Shown here in pieces: positions 14,636-21,521 of a stretch of DNA of 21,521 bases (its first letter is position 1; each line of letters begins with the position of its first letter). A program made the position numbers and the translations under genes. Below the pieces are notes generated by a model. It saw only the letters and a program-made list of their open reading frames with translations, searched no databases and was not told where the DNA came from. This DNA is from a bacterium (GTDB lineage Bacteria > Planctomycetota > J058 > JAJDCP01). The stretch spans positions 1 to 21,521 of the forward strand of contig JAUIEM010000147.1 in NCBI GenBank assembly GCA_030428695.1. The letters are read 5' to 3'.

Positions 14636-16516
14636 ATGGGAACGAGGACGCGGATTCTGCTCGGCGCCCTGTGCGCGACCCTGGCCCTGGCCCAGGAACC
14701 GGTCAGCATGCCCCAGATCATGACCGACGGCGCGGGCTACAACTGGGACATCCAGCAGGGGGGCACGGTCAGCGACGGAACATCGGACGCCTACGACGGC
14801 GCGATGATGATCAACCTGAACGGCGTCAATCCCCCGATGAGCCCGATGGCGACCATGCACGAGAGCCGGCGCGCGTTCTCCTTCGTGATCGAGGGCGCGA
14901 TGATGGGCCTTCCGGAAGGCCTGACCGTCACCCGCTGGGTCTACGTCCCCGACGACATCGGCTGCGCGGTCTGGCTCGATGTGCTCGAGAACAACTCGAC
15001 CGAGGAGATCACCCTCAGCTACGGCCTGCGCTCCGACTTCGGCTCGGACGGCGGGACCGAGATCGTCACGACCAGCTCGGGGGACACGACGGTCGACGAG
15101 AGCGACTGGGCGGCGATCACCGACGACCAGTTCGGCGGCTCCGACCCCGCCCTGACCCACATCTGGGGCGTGGAGGAGTCCGACACCCGGCCGGCCGTCA
15201 GCCTGAACAACGGCGCGGAAGTCCTGACCTACACGATGGCCGACCTGTCCCTCGCCGCCGGCGAGGTCATCGCGGTCGCCTACGTCGAGGCCCAGCGCCG
15301 CTCGCGGGAGGAGGCCGAGGACTTCCTCGAGAACTTCGACCCGTCGGTGGTCGCGACCCTGGCCGAGATGGCCGAGGCTGCGCCGATCAACTTCGGGCTC
15401 GGCCGGCGCAGCGCCAGCCTGCTGCGCGGCGAGGGCGCCGATGTGCTCGAGCTGCTCGGCGGCGACTTCCTCGCGGGCACGATCAAGGTCGAAAGCTACC
15501 CGTTCTCCTCCGCCTACGGCTCCCGCACCATCCCGGCCGAAGAGGTCGCCTCGGTGGTCTTCGGCGACCTCGGCGAAGACCGCGTCTTCCTGATCAGCGG
15601 CGAGATCCTGATCGGCACCCTCGACCTCCCCGGCGTCGGCTTCGAGACCGCCGAGGGGCGGCTGCTCAACGCGCGGCGCGAGGTCGTCTCGCGCATCGGC
15701 TACCGCAAGCGCGACGACGAGCCGACCGACGCCCTCGAGGTCAAGACCGGCATCACGACCAAGCAGGGCGCCGTCTACTCCTGCGAGCCCGCCTCCGGCA
15801 CGCTGCCGCTACAGACGGTCTACGGCGCGGTCGAGATTCCCTGGGACAAGATCGCTCGCATCGACCTCGGGGAGCAGCTGCACACCGTCTCGCTGGTCGG
15901 CGGATCGCGGCTGAGCGGCGTGCTGCAGACCCGGGAGCTGAGCTTCGAGGGTTCCTACTCCTTCACCTTCCCGACCGCCGCGCTGGTCTCGATCGTGTGC
16001 CGGGACGAGCAGCCCGACGCCTCGAACCTGCTGACGCGGGTCTCCGTGCGCAACGGCGACATGCTCGCCGGCACCACGGGCAACGCCTCGATCACCGTGC
16101 AGACCGCGCTCGGCGAGCTCGAGCTCGGGCTCGCCGAGGTCGAGCGCATCGAGCGCGACGCCCGGCAGCCGGGGGTGGTGTCGGTGTTGCTGCGCCGCTC
16201 CGGGGCCGTGCGGGGCCGCTGGCTGGACAGCAGCCTCGCGCTCGAGCTAGCCGAGGGCGTGTCGGTCACGCTGCTGCCCGGCGACTGCCTGTGGGCCGAG
16301 TTCCCCGCGCCGAAGGCGCCGCCCGAGCTGCTCGAGGAGATCGCGAGCCAGATCAAGGACCTGTACAGCGACGACTACCAGCTGCGGGAAGCCGCCGCCG
16401 AGCGCCTGCGCGAGATCGGCGAGGCCGCGCTGCCCGCCCTGTACCGGGAGATGGAGAGCACCGAGGACCTCGAAGTGCGCCTGACCTGCTCCGAGCTGAT
16501 CACCGAGATCGAGTAG
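14636..16516 (+). CDS. Secreted beta-rich protein with short C-terminal HEAT-like segment, function unknown
   Basis: 626 residues from ATG 14636 with GGGAGG five bases upstream. Residues 1-19 are a Sec signal peptide (RTR, then LLGALCATLALA, cleavage expected before Gln20). Residues about 25-230 form a beta-sandwich-like region with GLTVTRWVYVPDD, LDVLENNSTEEITL and GSDGGTEIVTTSSGDTT. I have the impression of this pattern from secreted proteins of several bacteria, but cannot name a family. Residues about 260-560 hold at least three related strands-and-loop units of the type GG-hydrophobic-aGTI...iPxxxVasI, suggesting small beta-barrels. Residues about 572-626 (LREAAAERLREIGEAALPAL) are one or two HEAT-like helix pairs. 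No catalytic motif is visible. It probably acts outside the cytoplasm. A GNAT gene begins 3 nt after its stop and is likely co-translated. Confidence 0.8.
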   Translation: MGTRTRILLGALCATLALAQEPVSMPQIMTDGAGYNWDIQQGGTVSDGTSDAYDGAMMINLNGVNPPMSPMATMHESRRAFSFVIEGAMMGLPEGLTVTRWVYVPDDIGCAVWLDVLENNSTEEITLSYGLRSDFGSDGGTEIVTTSSGDTTVDESDWAAITDDQFGGSDPALTHIWGVEESDTRPAVSLNNGAEVLTYTMADLSLAAGEVIAVAYVEAQRRSREEAEDFLENFDPSVVATLAEMAEAAPINFGLGRRSASLLRGEGADVLELLGGDFLAGTIKVESYPFSSAYGSRTIPAEEVASVVFGDLGEDRVFLISGEILIGTLDLPGVGFETAEGRLLNARREVVSRIGYRKRDDEPTDALEVKTGITTKQGAVYSCEPASGTLPLQTVYGAVEIPWDKIARIDLGEQLHTVSLVGGSRLSGVLQTRELSFEGSYSFTFPTAALVSIVCRDEQPDASNLLTRVSVRNGDMLAGTTGNASITVQTALGELELGLAEVERIERDARQPGVVSVLLRRSGAVRGRWLDSSLALELAEGVSVTLLPGDCLWAEFPAPKAPPELLEEIASQIKDLYSDDYQLREAAAERLREIGEAALPALYREMESTEDLEVRLTCSELITEIE

Positions 16517-16519
16517 TCC

Positions 16520-17059
16520 GTGTCCCGGCCGACCTTCCGGGCGCTCCGCGCCGACGACACGGAGCGCCTGCTCGCCTTCTTCGACAGGCCCGACCAGGGC
16601 TTCTGCTTCTGCCGCTTCTGGAACTTCCCCGACACGAATGAGGCCTGGCTCGCCCGGCCGGCGTCCGCCAACCGGGCCGCCTGCCAGCGCGACTTCGCGC
16701 AGCTGCGGGGCCAGCTCGCGCTGCGCGGGGAGGACGTGGTCGGCTGGCTGCGCTGGGCGCCGAGCGCGGCGCTTCCCAAGCTGGCCGCGCAGGGTCTGGA
16801 GGAAGCGCCGCCGCCCGACCGCGCCAGCCTGCTGTGCTTCGCGGTCGCCGCCGACCTGCGCCGCCAGGGGATCGCCCGGGGACTGCTCGCCAGCGCCCTG
16901 GAGACGCTGCGGGCGGAAGGCTTCGCCGCGGTCCACGCCTACCCGCGCACCGTGCCCGGCGAGCCCTGGACCGGCCCGGCGGCGCTGTTCGACGCCTGTG
17001 GCTTTCGCGTGCTGCGGAAAGGGGAGCCGCGGGCGGTGTGGGGGCGCTCGCTCAGGTGA
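16520..17059 (+). CDS. GNAT-family N-acetyltransferase
   Basis: 179 residues, a normal length for a single GNAT domain. The GTG start lies 3 nt after the TAG of the preceding gene, with no strong ribosome site, so translation is probably coupled. The N-terminal strand (FRALRADDTERLLAFF) and the acetyl-CoA pyrophosphate-binding motif A (LLCFAVAADLRRQGIARGLL, core RRQGIA) are typical. The C-terminal strand (ALFDACGFRVLRKGE) matches the usual motif B region. The aromatic and Cys-rich stretch CFCRFWNFP near residue 30 occurs in a subset of GNAT enzymes. The substrate cannot be predicted. Its last 8 bases overlap the end of the oppositely oriented disrupted gene (17052-17824). Confidence 0.88.
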   Translation: MSRPTFRALRADDTERLLAFFDRPDQGFCFCRFWNFPDTNEAWLARPASANRAACQRDFAQLRGQLALRGEDVVGWLRWAPSAALPKLAAQGLEEAPPPDRASLLCFAVAADLRRQGIARGLLASALETLRAEGFAAVHAYPRTVPGEPWTGPAALFDACGFRVLRKGEPRAVWGRSLR

Positions 17060-17396
17060 CGCGGCCGGCGGACTTGCGGTGGGTCGAGGGCTGACCGTGC
17101 ATCACGATCCCGCCCTTCACGTGCTGCCCGCCCTGCAGCACGATCCCGCCCTTCACGTGCTTCCCGCCCTGCATCACGATCCCACCCTTCACGTGCTTCC
17201 CGCCCTGCATCGCGATCCCGCCCTTGCGCATCCGGGCGCTGTGGCTGATCGCCTGGGCGATGGCGGCGGCGTGCTGGTTCTTCTGGGCGACGGCGGCCTT
17301 GTTTTCGCGGGAGGCGGCCTGGAGCAGCTCGGCGACCTCGCGCAGGGCGGGATCCTGCGCCGCCGCGCGGCCGACGAGCTTCGCCCAGGGCTCGCT
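17055..17396 (-). other. Possible repeat-peptide coding segment (leader-like helix plus 12-residue repeats)
   Basis: In this frame 114 residues are open before TGA 17052. The first 25 (starting SEPWAKLVGRAAAQDPALRE) look like an amphipathic helix. About 30 residues of Ala/Gln/Asn-rich helix follow, then four units of the form KGGIVMQGGKHV and a basic tail. A helical leader followed by Gly-rich repeated cores recalls RiPP precursors with Nif11- or nitrile-hydratase-like leaders, but the length is modest and no modifying enzyme other than the truncated cupin-like half is adjacent. No ATG, GTG or TTG with a ribosome site opens this frame close by; the nearest upstream in-frame GTG (about 17487) would add an unnatural Arg/Gly-rich leader. 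It may therefore be the tail of the preceding frame rather than a separate gene. Confidence 0.4.
17082..17225 (-). repeat. Four tandem 36-bp units encoding a 12-residue GG repeat
   Basis: Units at 17190-17225, 17154-17189, 17118-17153 and 17082-17117 (first to last in reading order). The first three differ by only 2-3 bases from neighbour to neighbour and encode KGGI(A/V)(M/L)QGG(K/Q)HV. The fourth keeps KGGIVMHG and then diverges (QPST). The near identity at DNA level points to recent duplication. Within each unit GG recurs every six residues. Confidence 0.9.
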
Positions 17397-17825
17397 TCGT
17401 AGTCGCCGAAGAAGAGGTCGAGGTCCGCGCCCCCTGCCGGCAGCCCGACCGCCGGGTAGAGCCGCCCCAGCAGCCCGTGCGCCCACTCCCAGAACGCCGG
17501 GTGCAGGGCCTGGAGCTGGTTGACCTGCAGCCCGAAGCTGTCCGGATCGAGCTGCCATCGGAGCCGCTGACGGTAGCCCTCGAGGTCGTCGTCCGACGGG
17601 GCGGGCAGGTAGGGGTCGGGGTCGTCGAGGATCTCCAGACCCCGGTACATGCGGACGACCGAAGTGTAGATCCCGCGCCGGCGCTGGTCGGCGAGCCTGC
17701 ACAGGGCATCGAACACCTCCCCCGCGCCGGGGGGCGGCCCGGGCAGGGGGGTGGGGAACAGGCCGGGCGCCGCGCGCCAATGGCTGCGGGCGAAGCGCTC
17801 CCAGAAGTCCGCCGGAGCCTCCACC

Positions 17826-20201
17826 CTATTCCCCCAGCCAGGCCCGCCAGGCGTCGAGCGCCTCGCCGCGCTCGCGGCGCGAGCCCTCCGGGTCGTAGCC
17901 GAAGGCCTGGCCGGTCTCGCGGCGCAGCACCATCACGCAGTGGGCGCGCACTTCCTCCTCCTTCGCCTGCATCCCGAGCAGCAGGGCGTCGGCCGCGGCG
18001 CGCCCCTCCCGCGTGCCGAGGGCATCGGCCGCGAGCATGCGCAGGGCCGGGTGGCGGTCGGCGTCGAGCAGCACGGCGCGGGCGTGGGCCGGATCGACCT
18101 CCGCGGCGCGCAACCCCTCCCAGTCAGCGTGGAGCTGGCGCAGCTCTTCCTCCTTCGCCTTCAGCGGCCTGGCGATGTCCTTGAGCGCCCGGCTCGCCAG
18201 CCGGCGATGGCCGGAGTCGCGGGCCTCGAGCAGGTCGAGCAGGCGCGGGATCATCACCGGCCGGTGCTCCGGCGCGAGCAGCTCGAGGCCTTCCTCCAGC
18301 GCGACCTCCGCCTTCTCGGCTTCCTCCCCATGCCCCCCCGCGGCGAGCAGCGCGGCGGCCGAGGTCAGGGCGATGCGCTCGCCGAGCTCGGCGATGTAGA
18401 CGACATCGGGAGCCTCCTCCTCGCCCGTCGCCAGGCGCCCGACCTCGAGGCTGGGCGTGAACTCCGGGTTCGAGGCCAGCGTCGCGCGGGTCAGCACCAG
18501 CAGCGCGAAGGCGGTGTCGACGCCGTACTCCGTGATCGTGCCGGACAGGGGCTTGTGCGGCTCCCAGTGTCCCGCCGGGGCCTGGGCGCCGAGCAGCCAG
18601 GCGGAGAGCTCGGGGTACCAGGCGAAGTCGTCGAGGGCCTCGACGCCGAGCATGTCCAGCGCCTTCTCGAGGCTGTACAGCGCGTAGTAGAAGTAGTGCC
18701 CGCCGAGGGAGATCTGGGCGTCCTCACGGAACGCGTCGAGGGAGGCGAGGCCGGCGAGCCCCTGCATGATCTCGGTGTCGCGCTGCAGCTCGGCGGCGCT
18801 GTTCTGCAGCCCCAGCCCATCGCGGATGGTCGCGATCGAGCTCAGCCCTGCGGCGGTCATGCTCAGGTAGGCGCCCGAGCGGGTCGCCATCGTATAGCCC
18901 CAGCCCTTGGGCGGGAGCGACGGATAGGTGCCGGTGAACAGCTCGTCGCTGATCGTGCCCTCCGCTTCGGCCTCGCTGTCGACGAGCAGCCAGTCGACCC
19001 GCAGCGGGGCGTCGCCGCCCGGGGCGGTCGCGATGTGCTTCCGCCACCAGACGTCGAGCTCGGGCCAGATCGAAGCGTTGACGGGAACCCCCGAGCGCAC
19101 CGCGCTGTGTAGCCCGAGGATCGCGAACTGGCTGTTGCTGTTGTCGCCGTCGCCGGCCTGCTGCTGCTCGTTCCCCGGGCCGTAGGTCCAGGAGCCCTTG
19201 GTGCCGAGCCGCCAGCGCAGGAGCTCTTCGGTCGCCTGACGCATCGCCGCCAGGTCTGCGGGGTCGATGCCGAGGCGTTGGAAACGGGGCGCCGTCGCGC
19301 TGCCGTCGATCACCTCCGGAGGGATGCGCTCGATCGCCCGGGCCTCGAGAGCCATAAGGTAGAGGGATAGACCGTAGGTGCGCAGGAAGAGGTACGAGCC
19401 GCTGGTCTCGCGTTCCTTGGCGACCGTGTCGAACACCGCCTGCACCGTCTCGTGCTGCCCCGGCAGGCCCGCGCGCAGGAGGGCGAAGGCGTAGAACAGC
19501 TGCCGATCGAGCCGCGAGCGCGGGTAGCTCTTGCGCATCTTTTCGAGCTCGGCGAGGAGGTTCTCCCGGCCCCGCGCGATCGCGCCCTCGATCAGCTCGG
19601 CGAAGAGCCCCATCGCGGGGGGCCCGCCGGTCAGCTCCTCGACCCGGCGCTGGGGGTTGCCGTCGCGGTCGAGCCAGGCGAAGTGCTGGCGCCAGGACAC
19701 CGCCTCGAGGGCGCCGTGCTCGTGGGAGAAGACCAGCTCCCCCTGCCAGGCGATGTCGATCGCCGGCTCGGTGGTGCTGCGCTCGGCCACCTGCCCCTGA
19801 CCCTCGAAGGCGATCACCGCCCGCTCGTCATCGACGCTGCCCACCTTGAAGGCGAGGCTGCCGCTCAGGCCGGCCTGCGCGCCGCTCCAGCTCCACTTCG
19901 CGCGCTTCTTCAGCCTCTTGCCCGAGGCCGCGAGCAGGCCGCGCATCACGAACAGCTCGGGGGAGGGCTGATGCAGGTCGACGCGGGTCACGCCGGCGTG
20001 CGGCGCGTCGTCCTCGAAGGCGTCCGGCCCGAGCACGCAGCCCGGCCGCGTCGGCAGCCCCGGGGTGACGTCCGCGCCTTCGAGCACCGTGCGCGTCCAG
20101 CTGTAGGCGCGCCAGGGCGCCTCGGGGTCGACGGACCAGGTCAGCTTCTGGGCGAGGAGCGGCGCGCACAGGATGGCGAGCAGCGGCAAGAGCTTCCTCA
20201 T
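17826..20201 (-). CDS. Secreted alpha-toroid (prenyltransferase/squalene-cyclase-like repeat) protein with C-terminal HEAT-like region
   Basis: 791 residues from ATG 20201, with GGAGG seven bases upstream; the frame is open to 20390, but only this start gives a signal peptide (MRKLLPLLAILCAPLLAQ). Residues about 20-190 are a beta-rich region. Residues about 200-570 carry alpha/alpha repeats of the terpene-cyclase-like toroid fold: NSNSQFAILGLHSAVRSGVP, GWGYTMATRSGAYLSMTAAG and DTAFALLVLTRAT are the typical helix starts. Residues about 620-791 are HEAT-like helices ending in GQAFGYDPEGSRRERGEAL then WRAWLGE, a tail I associate with planctomycete HEAT proteins. No DxDD or prenyltransferase zinc residues are evident, so the fold is probably structural or ligand-binding rather than enzymatic. 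It acts outside the cytoplasm. It is the probable first gene of a two-gene unit with the disrupted cupin-like gene, which starts one base after its stop. Confidence 0.85.
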   Translation of the reverse strand: MRKLLPLLAILCAPLLAQKLTWSVDPEAPWRAYSWTRTVLEGADVTPGLPTRPGCVLGPDAFEDDAPHAGVTRVDLHQPSPELFVMRGLLAASGKRLKKRAKWSWSGAQAGLSGSLAFKVGSVDDERAVIAFEGQGQVAERSTTEPAIDIAWQGELVFSHEHGALEAVSWRQHFAWLDRDGNPQRRVEELTGGPPAMGLFAELIEGAIARGRENLLAELEKMRKSYPRSRLDRQLFYAFALLRAGLPGQHETVQAVFDTVAKERETSGSYLFLRTYGLSLYLMALEARAIERIPPEVIDGSATAPRFQRLGIDPADLAAMRQATEELLRWRLGTKGSWTYGPGNEQQQAGDGDNSNSQFAILGLHSAVRSGVPVNASIWPELDVWWRKHIATAPGGDAPLRVDWLLVDSEAEAEGTISDELFTGTYPSLPPKGWGYTMATRSGAYLSMTAAGLSSIATIRDGLGLQNSAAELQRDTEIMQGLAGLASLDAFREDAQISLGGHYFYYALYSLEKALDMLGVEALDDFAWYPELSAWLLGAQAPAGHWEPHKPLSGTITEYGVDTAFALLVLTRATLASNPEFTPSLEVGRLATGEEEAPDVVYIAELGERIALTSAAALLAAGGHGEEAEKAEVALEEGLELLAPEHRPVMIPRLLDLLEARDSGHRRLASRALKDIARPLKAKEEELRQLHADWEGLRAAEVDPAHARAVLLDADRHPALRMLAADALGTREGRAAADALLLGMQAKEEEVRAHCVMVLRRETGQAFGYDPEGSRRERGEALDAWRAWLGE

Positions 20202-20454
20202 CGGGAATCCTCCGGCAGCGGGCGGACGGGACAAGTCGAAGTCGATACGCCATGGTAGATGAGGCGGGGCGCGCGGGACAGCGGAAACCGGCGGAGCCGC
20301 CGCCAAGGAGGACGGATGGGAGGCGCCGCATCCTGTGGGCTGACCCTGCTGCTCGCGACGAGCGGCGCGACGAGATCGGGGCGGCTGCAACGCGGCGCTC
20401 TCCGCAGCCGGCTCGGCGTGGCGCTGAGGCTCTGTTGGCTGAGAGGCTCCAACG
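20202..20454. other. Intergenic region upstream of the alpha-toroid gene
   Basis: About 250 nt between the alpha-toroid start and the terminator of the next gene. On the minus strand, CTACCAT at about 20248-20254 is the only -10-like hexamer, without a fitting -35. On the plus strand, AAGGAGG (20305-20311) precedes an ATG at 20316 that opens 78 codons to 20552. That frame is Arg-rich, crosses the terminator and overlaps the end of the YVTN gene, so I do not call it a gene. Confidence 0.4.
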
Positions 20455-20481
20455 AAAAAACCCGGACGGCGCCGGCCGTCC
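20455..20481 (-). terminator. Intrinsic terminator of the YVTN-type propeller gene
   Basis: Read on the minus strand, GGACGGC-CGGC-GCCGTCC (20481-20464) is a perfect 7-bp stem with a 4-nt loop. It is followed by GGG and six Ts (20460-20455). It lies about 30 nt after the TAG at 20512. This is the only textbook Rho-independent terminator in the window. Confidence 0.9.
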
Positions 20482-20511
20482 AGGTAGAGGGGGGTCCGTT
20501 CACGCGCGGAG

Positions 20512-21521
20512 CTATTCCTTGCTGCGCAGGCCGCTGTAGCCGACGCCGGTGACCGAGGAGATCGTGTCGATCGCGCCGGTCGCGACCGTGGTCTTCGTCA
20601 CGTCGCCGCTGATGAAGTTGTGGGCGTACAGGGTGCTGCCCGTGCCGTCGACGTCGATCCCGATCACGCCGGCGCCGGTGAAGGTCCCGGTCAGCAGGTT
20701 GGTGTAGCTGCCGAGGCCGAGCTGGTTCATCACCATGGTCAGCAGGCTGGTCACGATCCCGTTCATGCCGCCGCCGTTGCTGCTCAGACCGCCGAGCAGG
20801 GTGGTCAGGATGTTCGAGGTGCCGCTCGGCAGCGAGCCGCTTCCGCCGATCAGGCCGAGGACGGTGTTGAGCAGGCCGCTGCCGCCGCTGCCGCCGATCG
20901 CGCTGGTCAGGGTGTTCAGCAGGCCGCCGAAGGTGCCGCCGCCGCTGCTTCCGAACAGGCTGCCGAGGTTGACCGAGCCGAGCAGGCTGTTCAGGTTGAG
21001 CGGCGAGCCGCCGATCTGCACGTCGCCGATGCTGCCGAGGGTGTCGAACTTCTCGACGTTGCCGGTCAGGATGCAGGAGGCGTAGGCCGTCGAGCCGCCC
21101 GCGGTCAGGCTGAGCACGCCGTAGCCATGCTGCAGAGGCATCGCGGTGGCCGACGTCGCGTTCGGGCCGAACGTGTACACCGCGTTCTCGCCGAGGCAGC
21201 CCACGAAGGCCTGGCCGGAGGCGACGGTCACACCGAGGGGCAGCAGGCCGACGTCGATGGTCGCGTGGGTGTCGCCGCTGTCACTCTCGAGCACGGTGAC
21301 GTTCGAGGTGAACAGGTTGGTCACATAGGTGTACTGCGGGCCGCAGGCGACCTCGACGGCGCCGAGGCCGTTGATCGGGTTCGACAGCGCGGCGGTGATG
21401 CTCGAGGTGCCGCTGCCCATGCCGAACAGCGACAGGACGCCATTCAGGGCCCAGTTGCCGAGGCTGGAGAGCAGGGTGTTGAGGTTGTGGTCGACGATGT
21501 AGTCGACCCCGCCCGACATCG
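20512..21521 (-). CDS. YVTN-type beta-propeller-like protein with Gly/Ser/Leu-rich insert, probably 5' truncated
   Basis: 335 residues are visible to the right edge. An ATG at 21519 could be a start, but the frame is open beyond it and no signal peptide is present, so the gene probably begins outside the window. Residues 65-68 are literally YVTN, inside QYTYVTNLFTSNVTVLESD, the signature of YVTN/lactonase-like propeller blades. TLYAHNFISGDVTKTTVATG near 296-315 is another blade. Residues about 170-275 interrupt the blades with a hydrophobic, Gly/Ser/Asn-rich stretch of degenerate repeats (GGLLNTLTSAIGGSGGS, GLLNTVLGLIGGSGS, ILTTLLGGLSSNGGG). Charged residues are very rare until the C-terminus. 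Such propellers are usually secreted or surface-bound and mediate binding. No catalytic motif is seen. A strong terminator follows. Confidence 0.75.
   Translation of the reverse strand, partial: MSGGVDYIVDHNLNTLLSSLGNWALNGVLSLFGMGSGTSSITAALSNPINGLGAVEVACGPQYTYVTNLFTSNVTVLESDSGDTHATIDVGLLPLGVTVASGQAFVGCLGENAVYTFGPNATSATAMPLQHGYGVLSLTAGGSTAYASCILTGNVEKFDTLGSIGDVQIGGSPLNLNSLLGSVNLGSLFGSSGGGTFGGLLNTLTSAIGGSGGSGLLNTVLGLIGGSGSLPSGTSNILTTLLGGLSSNGGGMNGIVTSLLTMVMNQLGLGSYTNLLTGTFTGAGVIGIDVDGTGSTLYAHNFISGDVTKTTVATGAIDTISSVTGVGYSGLRSKE

Larger units (their letters stand above)
17052..17824 (-). pseudogene. Disrupted gene: N-terminal half of a cupin/JmjC-like protein, then a frame change into a repeat-peptide tail
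   Basis: Translation starts at GTG 17824, one base after the TAG of the upstream gene and behind GGGGGA, so coupling is likely. Frame one gives 143 natural-looking residues (start EAPADFWERFARSHW, later GYRQRLRW, LHPAFWEWAHGLLGRLY, ADLDLFFGDYE). Near 17391-17398 this frame turns into Arg/Pro/Ser-rich nonsense to 17189, while the -1 frame becomes sensible: EPWAKLVGRAAAQDPALREV, then a helical Ala/Gln stretch and GGKHVKGG repeats up to TGA 17052. One missing base after GAA (17396) would join them into about 257 residues. The first part resembles the start of bacterial cupin-like JmjC proteins and stops just where the iron-binding TPFGxHxD motif would be expected (from memory). So the catalytic half is missing. 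Causes could be a deletion, a frameshift mutation, an assembly indel or recoding. Confidence 0.6.

Noticed and set aside
17082..17225. CRISPR array
   Set aside because: The 36-bp units are directly contiguous with no spacers and encode a regular peptide repeat.
20202..20390. N-terminal extension of the alpha-toroid protein to 20390
   Set aside because: The extension is Arg/Pro-rich and would bury the signal peptide. ATG 20201 has GGAGG and begins exactly at the signal peptide.

Overview
The window is a GC-rich, gene-dense bacterial chromosome segment. Several things together suggest a planctomycete-type organism (Planctomycetota): two very large membrane-spanning Hanks-type Ser/Thr kinases with TPR ectodomains and a DWG magnesium motif, an FHA-containing sigma-54 activator, a secreted alpha-toroid protein ending in a GxxFGYDP...WRxWL tail, and a YVTN-type propeller. 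Other high-GC groups with many kinases, such as Myxococcota, cannot be excluded from the sequence alone. No rRNA, tRNA, CRISPR array, transposase or integrase was seen.

Layout. 1-814: the 3' part of an efflux membrane-fusion (HlyD/RND adaptor) gene. 878-3631 (+): a multi-module AAA+/sigma-54 activator with a C-terminal FHA domain. 3648-7514 and 7625-10696 (both -): two tandem receptor-like kinases, the 7625-10696 gene being upstream. 10838-11734 (+): a small protein with a kinase fold that has lost its catalytic residues, divergent from the kinases. 11756-12721 and 12870-14462 (both -): two N-terminally membrane-anchored coiled-coil proteins, the second ending in a helix-hairpin-helix domain, separated by a perfect hairpin. 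14636-16516 (+): a secreted beta-rich protein, followed 3 nt later by a GNAT acetyltransferase (16520-17059). 17052-17824 (-): a disrupted gene made of the N-terminal half of a cupin/JmjC-like protein joined out of frame to a peptide with 12-residue tandem repeats. 17826-20201 (-): a secreted alpha-toroid/HEAT protein just upstream of it. 20512-21521 (-): an incomplete YVTN-type propeller gene with a textbook terminator at its 3' end.

How the genes may work together. The left half reads as a phospho-signalling island: two transmembrane kinases, a divergent pseudokinase that could act as scaffold or allosteric partner, and a transcriptional activator whose FHA domain could read phosphothreonine made by the kinases. 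That link is inference from adjacency and domain logic. The most unusual locus is 17052-17824, where a truncated cupin-like reading frame runs into a possible repeat-peptide (RiPP-like or beta-solenoid-like) reading frame. It may be a damaged fusion, a frameshifted gene or an assembly indel, and it deserves re-examination first.
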